Shown: positions 8,384 to 17,582, counted from the stretch's first letter. The stretch: DNA of 64,000 nucleotides from Phocaeicola plebeius DSM 17135 (GCF_000187895.1 NZ_DS990127.1:142894-206893); one strand, 5' to 3'. The notes: a model not told the origin generated them from the sequence alone. Translations and numbers: made by a program.

Positions 8384-9802
8384 TTAGAAACGGAAGTCGC
8401 GTTTTCCTTCGGCAATCCGTTCCAGATTTTCCAAGGCTCTTTTGCGGATGGCGGGATTCGGGATCTCTTCCATCTGCTTGCGAATCATGTCTTCAGCCAG
8501 TCGGCGTGTTTCGGGCGAAGCGTAGTCGCAGAGGTATTCTTGAAGTGTCATCAGGGCATTGGGGGCACAGCAGTTGGCTATCTGGCCCGTCTTGACCAGC
8601 GACATGAAACGGTCGCCCGTACGTCCTTCACGGTAGCAGGCCGTACAGAAGCTGGGGATGTAGCCCAATTTCAGCAGCCAGGCCACGATTTCATCCAGGC
8701 TGCGGTGGTCGCTTACATCAAACTGAGCAGAGTTTTCTTCCGGCAGTTCTTCGGTAGCATAACCTCCCACGCTGGTGCGGGAACCACCGCTGATTTGTGA
8801 CACACCGAGGGCAAGTACCTTTTCGCGTGAACGCTGCGATTCACGTGTAGAAATAATCATACCCGTATAAGGCACGCTGATTCGGATGACGGCTACAATC
8901 TTCTGGAATATCTCGTCGGAGATAGCGTTCTCGAAGGTAGAAGCGTCAATGTCGTCGGCCGAGCAGATACGGGGCACACTGATGGTGTGCGGACCTACGC
9001 CGTAAGTCGCTTCCAGGTGTTCGGCGTGCATCAGCAGTCCCACAAAATCGTAGCGGTAAGTATTCAGGCCGAACAATACGCCGATACCCACGTCGTCAAT
9101 GCCTCCTTGCATGGCGCGGTCCATAGCCTCCGTATGGTAGGCATAGTTGCTCTTTGGACCTCTGGGGTGAAGCTTTTCGTAATTCTCCTTGTGGTATGTT
9201 TCCTGGAACAGAATGTAGGTACCGATACCGGCTTCGTGCAGGCGACGGTAATTTTCTACCGTGGTCGCAGCAATGTTTACGTTTACTCGGCGGATGGCTC
9301 CGTTCTTGTGCTTGATGCTATAGATGGTCTTTATCGATTCCAGAATGTATTCGATAGGGTTGTGAATCGGATCTTCTCCTGCTTCCAGTGCCAGACGCTT
9401 GTGTCCCATGTCCTGCAGGGCGATGACCTCACGACGGATGTCTTCCTGTGTCAGTTTCTTGCGGGCAATGGTCTTGTTCTTTACGTGGTAAGGACAGTAG
9501 GTACAACTGTTTACGCAATAATTTGACAAGTAAAGAGGGGCAAACATTACGATGCGGTTACCATAGAATTTCTGCTTGATTTCACGGGCCAGGCAGTAGA
9601 TTTCCTCCACCAGTTCCGGGTCGTTGCATTCCAATAATACAGCAGCCTCGCGGTGAGAAAGTCCCTTGCACAGGCGAGCTTTTTCAATGATGGAACGTAT
9701 CAGTTCCTTGTCCTGGCTTTTGCTTTGGGCATATTCCAGGGTATCGAGAATTTCTTCGTGGCAGATGAATTCTTCTGCCTTTTGAGAATCAATCTTGTAC
9801 AT
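8384..9802 (-). CDS. hydG: HydG, radical SAM tyrosine lyase for H-cluster assembly
   Basis: A 472-residue radical SAM enzyme. The SAM-cluster motif CxxxCxxC is in 'NYCVNSCTYCPYH' (C96, C100, C103). The C-terminal auxiliary cluster motif CxxC-x22-C is also present: 'CTAC' at 386-389 and the Cys of 'ANCCAP' at 412. HydG splits tyrosine to supply the CO and cyanide ligands of the H-cluster. It lies between hydE and hydF with gaps of 14 and 28 bases, so the three maturases are very likely cotranscribed. Confidence 0.95.
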   Translation of the reverse strand: MYKIDSQKAEEFICHEEILDTLEYAQSKSQDKELIRSIIEKARLCKGLSHREAAVLLECNDPELVEEIYCLAREIKQKFYGNRIVMFAPLYLSNYCVNSCTYCPYHVKNKTIARKKLTQEDIRREVIALQDMGHKRLALEAGEDPIHNPIEYILESIKTIYSIKHKNGAIRRVNVNIAATTVENYRRLHEAGIGTYILFQETYHKENYEKLHPRGPKSNYAYHTEAMDRAMQGGIDDVGIGVLFGLNTYRYDFVGLLMHAEHLEATYGVGPHTISVPRICSADDIDASTFENAISDEIFQKIVAVIRISVPYTGMIISTRESQRSREKVLALGVSQISGGSRTSVGGYATEELPEENSAQFDVSDHRSLDEIVAWLLKLGYIPSFCTACYREGRTGDRFMSLVKTGQIANCCAPNALMTLQEYLCDYASPETRRLAEDMIRKQMEEIPNPAIRKRALENLERIAEGKRDFRF

Positions 9803-9816
9803 AGCTGTAATGTAAT

Positions 9817-10863
9817 TTATAGTGTTTTGCCGGGATAATCCCCTCGGCTTTTATCTATTTCGTAACCAATGGCAGCCAGCCGTTGTGCAAGCAGACGCAG
9901 TCCTTCGGCTGCTTCTGAGCCCATAGAGGCTTTATTGTCATACAAGGCATAATTCTTTCGCTGTTCTACCGGCGAGAGGTTGGGCATTACTACATTGGCA
10001 CCTGCCAGTATGCCTTTCTCGCGCCCGTCGGGTGTAAGGCTTGCCAGGGCGGTGGTAGAAGGAATCAATGCCTGCGGATGCATCAGCCGGAAGATGGAAA
10101 GCAGCGTGAGTGTCTGCGTGAGACTGCCGGGCAGGCAGGAAGCGAAAGGAGTGTCATGATGAGGCAGGAAAGGACCGATACCAATCATCTGGGGACGGAA
10201 TTGTTCTATGAAAAGAATGTCTTCCACCAGGTGGTCGACAGTTTGTCCTGGACTTCCCACCATGATGCCGGTTCCCGTCTGGAATCCGATGCGTTTCAAA
10301 TCGTTCAGACAACGCAGGCGGTTGGATAGTGACATGTCTTCAGGATGCAAGCGACGGTAATGTGCTTCGTTGTGCGTTTCGTGGCGCAACAGATAGCGGT
10401 TGGCACCTGCCTGAAAAAAACGTTCGTAGGAAAGTGTAGGGCGTTCACCAAGTGAAAGGGTGATGGCTGCGTCGGGGAATTCGGTTCGTATCGCAGTAAC
10501 CACTTCCGTTACCCTGTCATCGTTCATGTAGTTGTCTTCTCCTCCTTGCAGGACGAAGGTACGGAATCCCAACTCATATCCATGCCGGCAGCAGGCCAGA
10601 ATGGTCTCCACATCCAGTCGGTACCGCTTCAGGTGGCGGTTACTTTTTCGGATGCCGCAGTAGAAACAGTCGTTGTGACAACAGTTCCCTATTTCAATGA
10701 GTCCACGGATATAGATTTTGTTTCCGAAATGGCTTTGTGCTACGGCACGTGCCTTTTGCATGAGAAAGTCGAGGTCTTCCCCCCGGCACTCCAGCAGAAG
10801 GGTACGCAATTCACCGGGAGCCAGTGTCTGCTCCCGGTAAAGGCGTTCAATAAGTTCCCTCAT
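9817..10863 (-). CDS. hydE: HydE, radical SAM maturase for H-cluster
   Basis: A 348-residue radical SAM protein of the BioB/HydE family. The cluster motif is in 'GNCCHNDCFYCGI' (C62, C66, C69), and the barrel continues with 'TFVLQGGEDN', 'LSLGERP', 'RHETHNEAHYRRLHP' and 'GTGIMVGSPGQT'. HydE acts on the organometallic product of HydG during building of the dithiomethylamine-bridged 2Fe unit. It begins four bases after the end of the hydrogenase gene and is probably translated from the same mRNA. Confidence 0.95.
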   Translation of the reverse strand: MRELIERLYREQTLAPGELRTLLLECRGEDLDFLMQKARAVAQSHFGNKIYIRGLIEIGNCCHNDCFYCGIRKSNRHLKRYRLDVETILACCRHGYELGFRTFVLQGGEDNYMNDDRVTEVVTAIRTEFPDAAITLSLGERPTLSYERFFQAGANRYLLRHETHNEAHYRRLHPEDMSLSNRLRCLNDLKRIGFQTGTGIMVGSPGQTVDHLVEDILFIEQFRPQMIGIGPFLPHHDTPFASCLPGSLTQTLTLLSIFRLMHPQALIPSTTALASLTPDGREKGILAGANVVMPNLSPVEQRKNYALYDNKASMGSEAAEGLRLLAQRLAAIGYEIDKSRGDYPGKTL

Positions 10864-10867
10864 GGGT

Positions 10868-12343
10868 TTATTCCTGATTATTGTTTTCGTACTTCAAGGT
10901 ACGTTTCAGCAAGTCTTGGTTCAACTGGCGTTTTCCGGCTACAGGATCGTTGTGTGCGCTCGGGCCGGTTACGCATCCGCCTTCGCAAGCCATCATTTCG
11001 ATGAACTGTGCATCCACTTTTCCGGTCTTGGCGTAAGCGCGGAGTACACCGATGTTCTTCTTCGTGAAGTCAGAGAACTGCATAATCTTGATGCCGTTGG
11101 CTTTCGGTCCCAGGTAAGCTTTCACTGCTCCAGCTACACCGCCCGCCTGTGCAAATCCGTGTGCTTCACATACAGATTCGTATGCCACTTTGTACGGGTT
11201 GGCCTGTTCCAGTTCGATGCCTAAGCCGCGGAACATCGGGTGAAGTTCTTCGAAAGTCAGCACGTAGTCTACGCATTCGTCACGCTGTGCTTCTTTTCTT
11301 TTGGCGATACACGGGCCGATGAAGACCACCTTGGCATTCGGGTATTTCTTTTTGGCAATGCGAGCCGCATAATACATCGGAGAGCCTGTGCTTGATACGT
11401 AAGGCTTCATGTCTGGGATGTGCTTGTTTACCAGTTCGATGTATGACGGACAGCAGGAAGTAGTCATGAACTTTTGTCCTTCTTCCAGCTTTTCCAGCAG
11501 TTCGTGTGCTTCGTTGCTGGTAGTGTGCATGGCACCTTCGGCCACTTCAATTACATCAGCAAAACCAATTTCTTTCAATGCTCCGTACACTTGTTCGATG
11601 GTAGCCTTGAACTGTCCCAATACGGACGGAGCCGGAATGGCAATTACCTGTTCTCCCTTACGGATAGCTTCCAATACATCGAACACCTGAGAAATTTCGA
11701 AGATGGCTCCAAACGGACAGGCATTCAGACATTTTCCACAATAGATACACTTGCTTTCATCGATGTGTTCGATGTAGTGTTCGTCTTTGCTGATGGCTTT
11801 CACCGGACAAGCTTCCTCACAAGGCACCGGAATGTAAACGATGGCGTGATACGGACAGCTCTTGTGGCAGATACCACAGCTGATGCACTTGTCGTGGTCA
11901 ATCTGTGCCTGACCAGTCTTCTTGTTAAAGTGTACGGCACCCTTCGGACAGTTCATGTAGCAGCTTCTAGCCACACAACCCCGACAAAGGTTACTTACTT
12001 CATAGTTTACCTGCACGCAAGAAGAGCATGCTTCGTCGATGACACAGAGAATGTTTTCTTTGATTCTTTCCTTGCGTTCCAATGTTTTGCGGGCATATTC
12101 AGAAAGCGGAGTCAGTTCGTCCGTTTCATCGGTCATATCCCAGCCCAACAGCGGGAGCAACTTATATTTAGTAACGGCACGTTCCTTGTGGATACAGCAG
12201 CGTCCCACCGGTTGTGAACGTCGAGGACTGATTTCCAAAGGAATGCGGTCAATTTTTTCTACTAATTGATTTTCTTTCCATAAAGCAACCAGGTTTTCCA
12301 GCAATTTATGCCGGACAATCATTACGTTGTTTGTAAAAGCCAT
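10868..12343 (-). CDS. hydA: [FeFe] hydrogenase, group B-like, monomeric
   Basis: A 491-residue catalytic subunit. An N-terminal Cys-rich region (about 100-135) and ferredoxin-type clusters 'CISCGICHKSCPY' (153-164) and 'CIYCGKCLNACPF' (199-211) precede the H-cluster domain. The three H-cluster signatures are 'TSCCPSY' (295-301), 'GPCIAK' (343-348) and 'MACEGGC' (451-457). The P1 motif ends in Y rather than W and P2 is GPCIAK rather than MPCxxK, which is what I recall for group B enzymes. It should couple ferredoxin oxidation to H2 production in the cytoplasm; no NADH or bifurcating subunits are adjacent. It heads the maturase unit and starts 62 bases after the FHA gene. Confidence 0.92.
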   Translation of the reverse strand: MAFTNNVMIVRHKLLENLVALWKENQLVEKIDRIPLEISPRRSQPVGRCCIHKERAVTKYKLLPLLGWDMTDETDELTPLSEYARKTLERKERIKENILCVIDEACSSCVQVNYEVSNLCRGCVARSCYMNCPKGAVHFNKKTGQAQIDHDKCISCGICHKSCPYHAIVYIPVPCEEACPVKAISKDEHYIEHIDESKCIYCGKCLNACPFGAIFEISQVFDVLEAIRKGEQVIAIPAPSVLGQFKATIEQVYGALKEIGFADVIEVAEGAMHTTSNEAHELLEKLEEGQKFMTTSCCPSYIELVNKHIPDMKPYVSSTGSPMYYAARIAKKKYPNAKVVFIGPCIAKRKEAQRDECVDYVLTFEELHPMFRGLGIELEQANPYKVAYESVCEAHGFAQAGGVAGAVKAYLGPKANGIKIMQFSDFTKKNIGVLRAYAKTGKVDAQFIEMMACEGGCVTGPSAHNDPVAGKRQLNQDLLKRTLKYENNNQE

Positions 12344-12405
12344 AATCGAAATAAAAAGGTTTGTTAGTTATTAGTTATCCTAAAATTATAGAGTCCGTGT
12401 GCGGT

Positions 12406-12945
12406 TTACTCTTCCGTTTGTCCCTCGGCAGCTCTTAAAATCAAGGTTGTAGCTCCCAAGGTAATAATAGCTCCGTCTTCAATGCGGATTTGGTCTTTCG
12501 GTCCTAAAATTTCATTCATCAGGAAAGTTCCTGTGATGCTGTCATTATCGCGCAGGGTGTAAATGATTTTCCCTTGCTTGTTCTTCTTGACGTTGATGTA
12601 ACAATGCCGACGGTCCAGACTCGGATCATTACTTTCGATAGGGATGTCGATGTCGTTACCTTTGCATCGGCGGCCGATGAGGTTATCTCCCTCATGCAGC
12701 GGAAGCACCTGCTTGTAGGCAAATACGTTTTCCACGGCCAGTATGTTGCCGAAATCCTGCATGCCTTCTTTCTCGTCGATTACTTCCTCCTTACGGTTGG
12801 CGGCATTCAGTTTCGATTTCCCGATACGGATGCTGAACTGCTTCTTGCAGTTGTCACAGATAAAAACGAGTGACTGTCCTTCTCCATACTTGGTTTCATC
12901 AAACTGGATGAAGTTGTCACATTTGGGGCATCTTACTCTTTTCAT
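12406..12945 (-). CDS. Zinc-ribbon and FHA domain protein
   Basis: A 179-residue protein with an N-terminal zinc ribbon ('RCPKCDNF' and 'FICDNCKKQF', about residues 4-36) and a C-terminal forkhead-associated domain ('NLIGRRCKGNDIDIP', 'DPSLDRRHCYINV', 'LRDNDSITGTFLMNE', about 85-175). FHA domains bind phosphothreonine peptides, so this is likely a signalling adaptor; its partner kinase is not in the window. It is 19 bases downstream of the HU-SPOR gene and 62 bases upstream of hydA in the same direction, so it may share a transcript with either. Confidence 0.8.
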   Translation of the reverse strand: MKRVRCPKCDNFIQFDETKYGEGQSLVFICDNCKKQFSIRIGKSKLNAANRKEEVIDEKEGMQDFGNILAVENVFAYKQVLPLHEGDNLIGRRCKGNDIDIPIESNDPSLDRRHCYINVKKNKQGKIIYTLRDNDSITGTFLMNEILGPKDQIRIEDGAIITLGATTLILRAAEGQTEE

Positions 12946-12964
12946 TCTGTTTTAAAGGGCATAT

Positions 12965-14089
12965 TTATTTTGATGTGAATACCCAGGCACTCTTGAATTC
13001 TTCCTGTTTACGCAGCGTCTGCACTTTCTGGTAAGCTTCGCCTGAAGTGGCATAACTATCCAGTGCGATGCGGAAACGTCCGTTCGATTCAAGCACCTGA
13101 CAATTCTTGTATCCTTTCTGCTGGAATTTTTTCAGTTCACGTTGTGCATCGTCCGATGTCGGCAGACTGGCTACGATGATGTAGGCCGTCTTTTTACTTG
13201 CAGCGGGTTGTGTAGACACTTGCTTAGATAATTTGGCAGCCTTTGTTTCAGCTTTTGCTGTAGCCGTTTTAGCTACGACTGTTTTTGCAGCAGGTGCCGC
13301 TGCAATTTTTTCCGTCTTCACAACTACCGGTTTCAGCGTGTTCACGTTGTTACGGACACGCTTTTCGCCCGTCTGCTTCTTTATAGCCTTCTGTGCAACT
13401 ACTGTGTGAGGAGTTGTTTGTATGCTGGTGGCCACCGACTGGTTGCGGATGGCATCAAACATGCTGATAGAACCTAAAGAGGCGTAGTTCGCATCGTCCA
13501 TGTACGTGTTTTCTACCGGAACGGAGAGTACGAAGAACAGACATACGGCTGCGGCTATCGCTACTATGTTGCGTGTGAAGTGACGCAGGGAGAAATGCTT
13601 CTTCGATTTTCCTGTCTGCTCGTTTACTTTTGGAAGCAATTGTTTAGGAGAAGACGATACAGGAAGAGGTTGTAACTGTGGAAGCGTGAAACTTTCCAGT
13701 CCGTACAGACTTGGAGTGAAATAAGATGCGGCTGCCGGTTCAAAGGCATAACCGCCGTTCATGTTATAATAAATCGTACCTACGTTGTTCAGTGTGACCT
13801 GACCTTGCTGGTACAATTGGTCTTTCAGTTCAGCCACTGTCTTTTCAATCCGGCGGGTTGCATCGGGAAAGTCGGTGTTAAAAGCCTGCATGTACGACTG
13901 TACCAGCAGCCCATCGTTCATTATCAGTTGCGGATTGAATCCAATGGTGCGGAGGGGCGGCATGAATTCTCCTTTTTGGATGGAATATGCGGCCTGCCGT
14001 TTGTGGGCAATGAATCCTCCCAGGCCGGGAACGATGACACAATCATTCTCCAGCAATAATACTTCTATATGTTTTGCCAATTCAATCAT
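12965..14089 (-). CDS. HU-CCDC81-like and SPOR domain envelope protein
   Basis: About 374 residues from the ATG at 14087-14089; an upstream in-frame ATG would add 15 residues but lacks family resemblance. The N-terminal part ('MIELAKHIEVLLLENDCVIV' and on) resembles the bacterial HU/CCDC81-type domain of Bacteroidetes. A membrane segment follows at about 'NIVAIAAAVCLFFVLSVPV', then an Ala/Lys/Thr-rich linker, then a C-terminal SPOR domain ('TAYIIVASLPTSDDAQREL' to the end). SPOR domains bind denuded peptidoglycan at the division septum. The likely topology is inside N-terminus, outside SPOR. The function of the HU-like part here is unknown. Confidence 0.75.
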   Translation of the reverse strand: MIELAKHIEVLLLENDCVIVPGLGGFIAHKRQAAYSIQKGEFMPPLRTIGFNPQLIMNDGLLVQSYMQAFNTDFPDATRRIEKTVAELKDQLYQQGQVTLNNVGTIYYNMNGGYAFEPAAASYFTPSLYGLESFTLPQLQPLPVSSSPKQLLPKVNEQTGKSKKHFSLRHFTRNIVAIAAAVCLFFVLSVPVENTYMDDANYASLGSISMFDAIRNQSVATSIQTTPHTVVAQKAIKKQTGEKRVRNNVNTLKPVVVKTEKIAAAPAAKTVVAKTATAKAETKAAKLSKQVSTQPAASKKTAYIIVASLPTSDDAQRELKKFQQKGYKNCQVLESNGRFRIALDSYATSGEAYQKVQTLRKQEEFKSAWVFTSK

Positions 14090-14167
14090 ATTGCAAAAAT
14101 AATACATTTTTCTCTTATGTGGAGTATCTTTCAACGGGCATTTTTCGGAGGAAAACCAAATTTGTTG

Positions 14168-14176
14168 TATTTTTGC
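14168..14176 (+). promoter_or_regulatory. -7 promoter box for the lipoprotein gene
   Basis: TATTTTTGC matches TAnnTTTGC and lies 29 bases before the ATG at 14205. Confidence 0.5.
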
Positions 14177-14204
14177 CGGAGAAAATGTAGAAATTCATTT
14201 ACGC

Positions 14205-14993
14205 ATGAAAAAAATGGGCTTGGGAATGCTCCTTGGGGGATTAGGAATGCTGGCAGGATGTCTGTCTCCCCAGCAGCACGGAGCAGAAAAGCAGAATGAA
14301 AATCAGGAAGTCATACAACGGCTGCAAGGCATCTGGCTGGATGACAACACGGAGGCACCTTTATTCAAAATTCAAGGCGACAGCATTTATTATGCCAGCC
14401 AGATTAATGCCCCGATGGCTTTTTCGGTACACAATGATACCATGACGGTGTACAGTGCCCAGCCCATTCATTATTTCATAGAAGAATGCTTGTCGTACAG
14501 TCTGCGCTATCGCACGTCGGTGGGCGAGACGGTGAGCCTGCATAAATCCGAATCGGATACCTTGTCGTTTGGTACGGTGGTTCCGGTGAAAGTGGTAGAA
14601 AACGGGGTGTTTGAGAAAGATTCGGTTATTTTTCACGGAGGAGAACGCTACAGAGGTTATGCGTACATCAACCCGACCAAGAAGCGGGTAACCCTTGTCA
14701 GCATCAATGAAGAAGGTCTTCCGGTGGAAAATATCTACTATGACAATATCATCCATATCTGTGTGTACAAAGGAAAGGAACGCTTGTTCTCCAAAGATAT
14801 AAATAAGGAAATGTTTGCCCGCGTGGTTCCTGCCGATTTTCTGAACAACGCCATCCTGAGCGATATGGACTTTGTGAGAGTGGATGAAAAAGGTTATCGT
14901 TACGTGGCTACACTTTGTATTCCCGACGGAGCGGCTTGTTATAATGTCCGGCTGGACGTGAGCAAGGAAGGAAACATCGTTTTCTCTCGTTGA
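14205..14993 (+). CDS. Hypothetical lipoprotein
   Basis: A 262-residue protein with a lipoprotein signal peptide ending in the lipobox 'LAGC' (Cys about residue 19). The mature part is rich in beta-strand pattern ('IQGDSIYYASQINAPMAFSV', 'VTLVSINEEGLPVENIYYD'). I do not recognise it with certainty; it could be one of the Bacteroidales DUF4738-type lipoproteins. It stands alone, with its own -7 box upstream and a strong terminator behind. Confidence 0.7.
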   Translation: MKKMGLGMLLGGLGMLAGCLSPQQHGAEKQNENQEVIQRLQGIWLDDNTEAPLFKIQGDSIYYASQINAPMAFSVHNDTMTVYSAQPIHYFIEECLSYSLRYRTSVGETVSLHKSESDTLSFGTVVPVKVVENGVFEKDSVIFHGGERYRGYAYINPTKKRVTLVSINEEGLPVENIYYDNIIHICVYKGKERLFSKDINKEMFARVVPADFLNNAILSDMDFVRVDEKGYRYVATLCIPDGAACYNVRLDVSKEGNIVFSR

Positions 14994-15009
14994 ACGGGAA
15001 GGTATAATG

Positions 15010-15066
15010 AAAAAATATCCTCCAGACTGTTTGGATGAAAATCGCAGTCTGGAGGATATTTTTATT
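15010..15066. terminator. Bidirectional terminator
   Basis: A long perfect inverted repeat, AAAATATCCTCCAGACTG / CAGTCTGGAGGATATTTT, with a loop of about 15 bases lies between the convergent lipoprotein and engB genes. The flanking A and T runs make it work in both directions. It just overlaps the stop codon of engB. Confidence 0.85.
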
Positions 15067-15673
15067 CTGCCTGCTCTTTGAGCGAACGGTTTACTTGTTC
15101 TATGTAATCGAGGATTTCCTGCCGTCCGGTCTTGTTCTCCGAAGAAGAGATGAAATGCGGAGGCAGCTCTTCCCATTGTTCTTTCAGTGTGTCCAGGAAA
15201 CGGTTTACGCTGGCCTTCGTCTTTCCCACGCTTTGCTTGTCGGCTTTGGTGAAAATCAGGGCGAAGGGGATTCCGTTTTCTCCTAACCACTCGATGAATT
15301 CCAGGTCGATGCGCTGCGGTTCCAACCGGCTGTCGATGAGGACGAACAGGCAGGTCATCTGTTCTCGCTCCAGCACGTAGTATTCAATGAGTTTCTGGAT
15401 TTTCTCCATCATCTTTTTCCCTCGCTGGGCATAGCCGTAGCCGGGAAGGTCTACCAGATACCATTCCTTGTTGATGAGGAAATGGTTGATGAGCAAGGTT
15501 TTTCCCGGTGTGGCCGAAGTCATGGCCAGTTTGGGATTCTTGGTCAGCATGTTGATGAGACTGGATTTTCCCACGTTGGAGCGCCCGATAAAGGCATATT
15601 CCGGAAGATGAGTCTGGGGGCACATGTCGGCCCGTGAGTTGCTTACGACGAACTCTGCGCTGGTTATGTCCAT
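15062..15673 (-). CDS. engB: EngB/YsxC ribosome biogenesis GTPase
   Basis: A 203-residue TRAFAC GTPase with '[11 protein letters not shown]' (P-loop), '[12 protein letters not shown]' (G2), '[13 protein letters not shown]' (G3, the YihA/EngB signature), 'IFTKADK' (G4) and 'ISSSENKTG' (G5). EngB helps assemble the large ribosomal subunit and is usually essential. Length is normal. A -7 box (TACCTTTGC on the minus strand) is at 15699-15707. Confidence 0.95.
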   Translation of the reverse strand: MDITSAEFVVSNSRADMCPQTHLPEYAFIGRSNVGKSSLINMLTKNPKLAMTSATPGKTLLINHFLINKEWYLVDLPGYGYAQRGKKMMEKIQKLIEYYVLEREQMTCLFVLIDSRLEPQRIDLEFIEWLGENGIPFALIFTKADKQSVGKTKASVNRFLDTLKEQWEELPPHFISSSENKTGRQEILDYIEQVNRSLKEQAE

Positions 15674-15698
15674 AGGTTATATCTGTGAGTTGTTTTAT

Positions 15699-15707
15699 GC
15701 AAAGGTA
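15699..15707 (-). promoter_or_regulatory. -7 promoter box for engB
   Basis: The minus strand reads TACCTTTGC, an exact TAnnTTTGC match, 26 bases before the engB start. Confidence 0.6.
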
Positions 15708-15784
15708 ATATAAAAACGGGATTCGGTGGAAGACTTCCTTGAAAATAATGTCCGCGAAATGGAGGTCGGTTCTCGTTTTATCCG

Positions 15785-15793
15785 TATTTTTGC
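15785..15793 (+). promoter_or_regulatory. -7 promoter box for recR
   Basis: TATTTTTGC lies 26 bases before the ATG at 15819. It falls inside the longest possible reading frame of recR, which supports the later start. Confidence 0.6.
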
Positions 15794-15818
15794 CATTCGT
15801 ATTAAAGAAACGATAAAC

Positions 15819-16436
15819 ATGAATCAACAATATCCTTCAGTTTTACTGGAAAAAGCGGTGGGGGAGTTTGCCAAGCTTCCCGGAATCGGACGGAAAACGG
15901 CCATGCGCCTTGTGCTGCACCTGCTGCGTCAGGATACAGCTACGGTAGAAGCCTTCAGCAGTGCCATTTCTACCTTAAAGAAAGAGGTGAAGTATTGCAA
16001 GGTGTGCCACAACATTTCTGATACGGATGTGTGCCGCATCTGTTCCAATCCTTCGCGCGACGTGACCACGGTGTGTGTGGTAGAGAATATACGCGATGTG
16101 ATGGCGGTAGAGAATACCCAGCAGTATCGCGGACTGTATCATGTGCTGGGCGGGGTGATTTCGCCCATGGACGGTATCGGTCCTTCAGATTTGGAGATAG
16201 AGAGTTTGGTGAATCGTGTGAAAGAAGGTACCGTCAAGGAGGTAATCCTGGCGCTGAGTTCTACGATGGAAGGAGATACCACCAACTTCTACATTTTCCG
16301 CAAACTGGTGGGCTGCGATGTGAAGATAACCGTCATTGCCCGTGGAATCTCCATCGGTGATGAATTGCAATATACGGATGAGGTGACGCTGGGACGTTCC
16401 ATCGTGAACCGTGTGGCATTTACCGGAACCCTTTAA
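15819..16436 (+). CDS. recR: RecR recombination mediator
   Basis: About 205 residues from the ATG at 15819 ('[20 protein letters not shown]'), the usual RecR length; an in-frame ATG at 15726 would add 31 non-family residues and would place the promoter inside the gene. Seen: the helix-hairpin-helix '[12 protein letters not shown]', a four-Cys zinc finger ('[16 protein letters not shown]'), and a Toprim domain ('[15 protein letters not shown]', '[17 protein letters not shown]'). RecR with RecO loads RecA on gapped DNA. The following membrane-protein gene starts 12 bases later. Confidence 0.95.
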   Translation: MNQQYPSVLLEKAVGEFAKLPGIGRKTAMRLVLHLLRQDTATVEAFSSAISTLKKEVKYCKVCHNISDTDVCRICSNPSRDVTTVCVVENIRDVMAVENTQQYRGLYHVLGGVISPMDGIGPSDLEIESLVNRVKEGTVKEVILALSSTMEGDTTNFYIFRKLVGCDVKITVIARGISIGDELQYTDEVTLGRSIVNRVAFTGTL

Positions 16437-16448
16437 AAATAGAAAGAA

Positions 16449-16910
16449 ATGGAAAAAAGAATGACTCGTCTGCTCCGTGTGCTGGAAGTGGAATTTGCCT
16501 TGTTCTGGATACTCGTCGTGGCAGGGTGTGTGTTGTATGAAACGGATGTATTGCCTCAGGGAAGTATGGTAGGCGATGCGCAGGCAGAATACATCTTGCA
16601 GACTGTCGGCATCTTGCTGACGGTATGTCTGATACCATTGTCGCTGCGCATGTTCAGCCTTTCGCTGACACGCTATGTCCGTCAGCTGTCCTTGCCCGAA
16701 GCGTTGGTGAGCTACCGCCGCTGGTGTGAAATCCGTCTGGCCATGCTGCTGGCTCCGGCACTGTTTAATCTGACCGTGTATTATACTACGCTCGATGTTA
16801 CTAGTCTGTTGTGTATGGGCATGTTGCTGGTAGCTTCGCTGTTTTGTGTGCCGGGACGCGGCCGCCTGATGCGGGAGCTTGATTTGCAGAAAGACGAACC
16901 GGAAAAATGA
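16449..16910 (+). CDS. Hypothetical membrane protein
   Basis: A 153-residue protein with about four hydrophobic segments (around 15-32, 55-75, 97-112 and 115-132) and a charged C-terminus. I do not recognise a named family. It lies between recR and the GNAT gene with small gaps (12 and 7 bases), so the three are probably one operon. Confidence 0.65.
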   Translation: MEKRMTRLLRVLEVEFALFWILVVAGCVLYETDVLPQGSMVGDAQAEYILQTVGILLTVCLIPLSLRMFSLSLTRYVRQLSLPEALVSYRRWCEIRLAMLLAPALFNLTVYYTTLDVTSLLCMGMLLVASLFCVPGRGRLMRELDLQKDEPEK

Positions 16911-16917
16911 GAAGGTT

Positions 16918-17433
16918 ATGAAACAGGGAAATGTCAGTCTTCGCGCACCCGAGCCGGAAGATTTGGAGGTGATGCTCTCGTTTGAGAACGATGCGGCACT
17001 TTGGGAACTGGGTACGGCTACGGGTCCTTATTCCCGTTACCAGATGAAACGCTACATTGCCGAGAATCAGAATGACTTGTATGCCGACGGGCAACTGCGG
17101 CTGATGATAGTATGTGAGGAGCAGGGAGTGGCCGGCATTGTGGATGTGTTTTCTTTTGATGCGCGTCACAACCGGGCGGAAGTAGGAATTGTGGTACGGA
17201 AGGACTTGCGGGGGCAGGGAGTGGCGCAGGCGGCGCTTTCTCTTTTGGAATCGCATTGCTTCTCTTTGCTGGGGCTCAGGCAATTGTATGCCTATGTGCC
17301 GGTGGGGAATGTGGCCAGCCGGAAGCTGTTCACTTCGGCAGGCTATACCGAACGTGGCATCCTGAAGGACTGGATACGGGTAGGCACTTCTTATCAGGAT
17401 GTGTGTTTCTTTCAGAAAATCAACGAATTGTAG
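16918..17433 (+). CDS. GNAT family N-acetyltransferase (RimJ/RimL-like)
   Basis: About 171 residues from the ATG at 16918; an earlier in-frame ATG at 16879 lies inside the preceding gene. The fold is that of the RimJ/RimL/SpeG branch of GNAT: 'VSLRAPEPEDLEVMLSFEND' at the start, an acetyl-CoA loop 'VVRKDLRGQGVAQAAL' and 'LYAYVPVGNVASRKLF..AGY'. The substrate is not known; SpeG-like polyamine acetylation and ribosomal protein acetylation are both possible. Confidence 0.82.
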   Translation: MKQGNVSLRAPEPEDLEVMLSFENDAALWELGTATGPYSRYQMKRYIAENQNDLYADGQLRLMIVCEEQGVAGIVDVFSFDARHNRAEVGIVVRKDLRGQGVAQAALSLLESHCFSLLGLRQLYAYVPVGNVASRKLFTSAGYTERGILKDWIRVGTSYQDVCFFQKINEL

Positions 17434-17509
17434 ACTTGTAAAGACCTGATTCTGAAAAGGATTGGAAAAAAGACTTACATTCGGATGAAAACGCCGAAGA
17501 GTTTAGAAT

Positions 17510-17582
17510 GAAACGCCCTTACGTTTTAGGTGAAACGCAAGGGTGTTTCACTTTAAATGTACTTGCGTTTGAAAGCAAACGC
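17510..17582. repeat. Tandem hairpins in intergenic space
   Basis: Two stem-loops lie side by side: an imperfect 17-bp one (17510-17526 with 17533-17549, two mismatched positions) and a perfect 7-bp one, GCGTTTG-AAAG-CAAACGC (17565-17582). No protein family supports coding here. The function is unknown: possibly transcript ends or a remnant of a small repeat element. Confidence 0.45.

Noticed and set aside
14361..15290. A 309-residue minus-strand reading frame opposite the lipoprotein gene and the terminator
   Set aside because: It crosses a strong terminator and overlaps engB, and it shows no family pattern.
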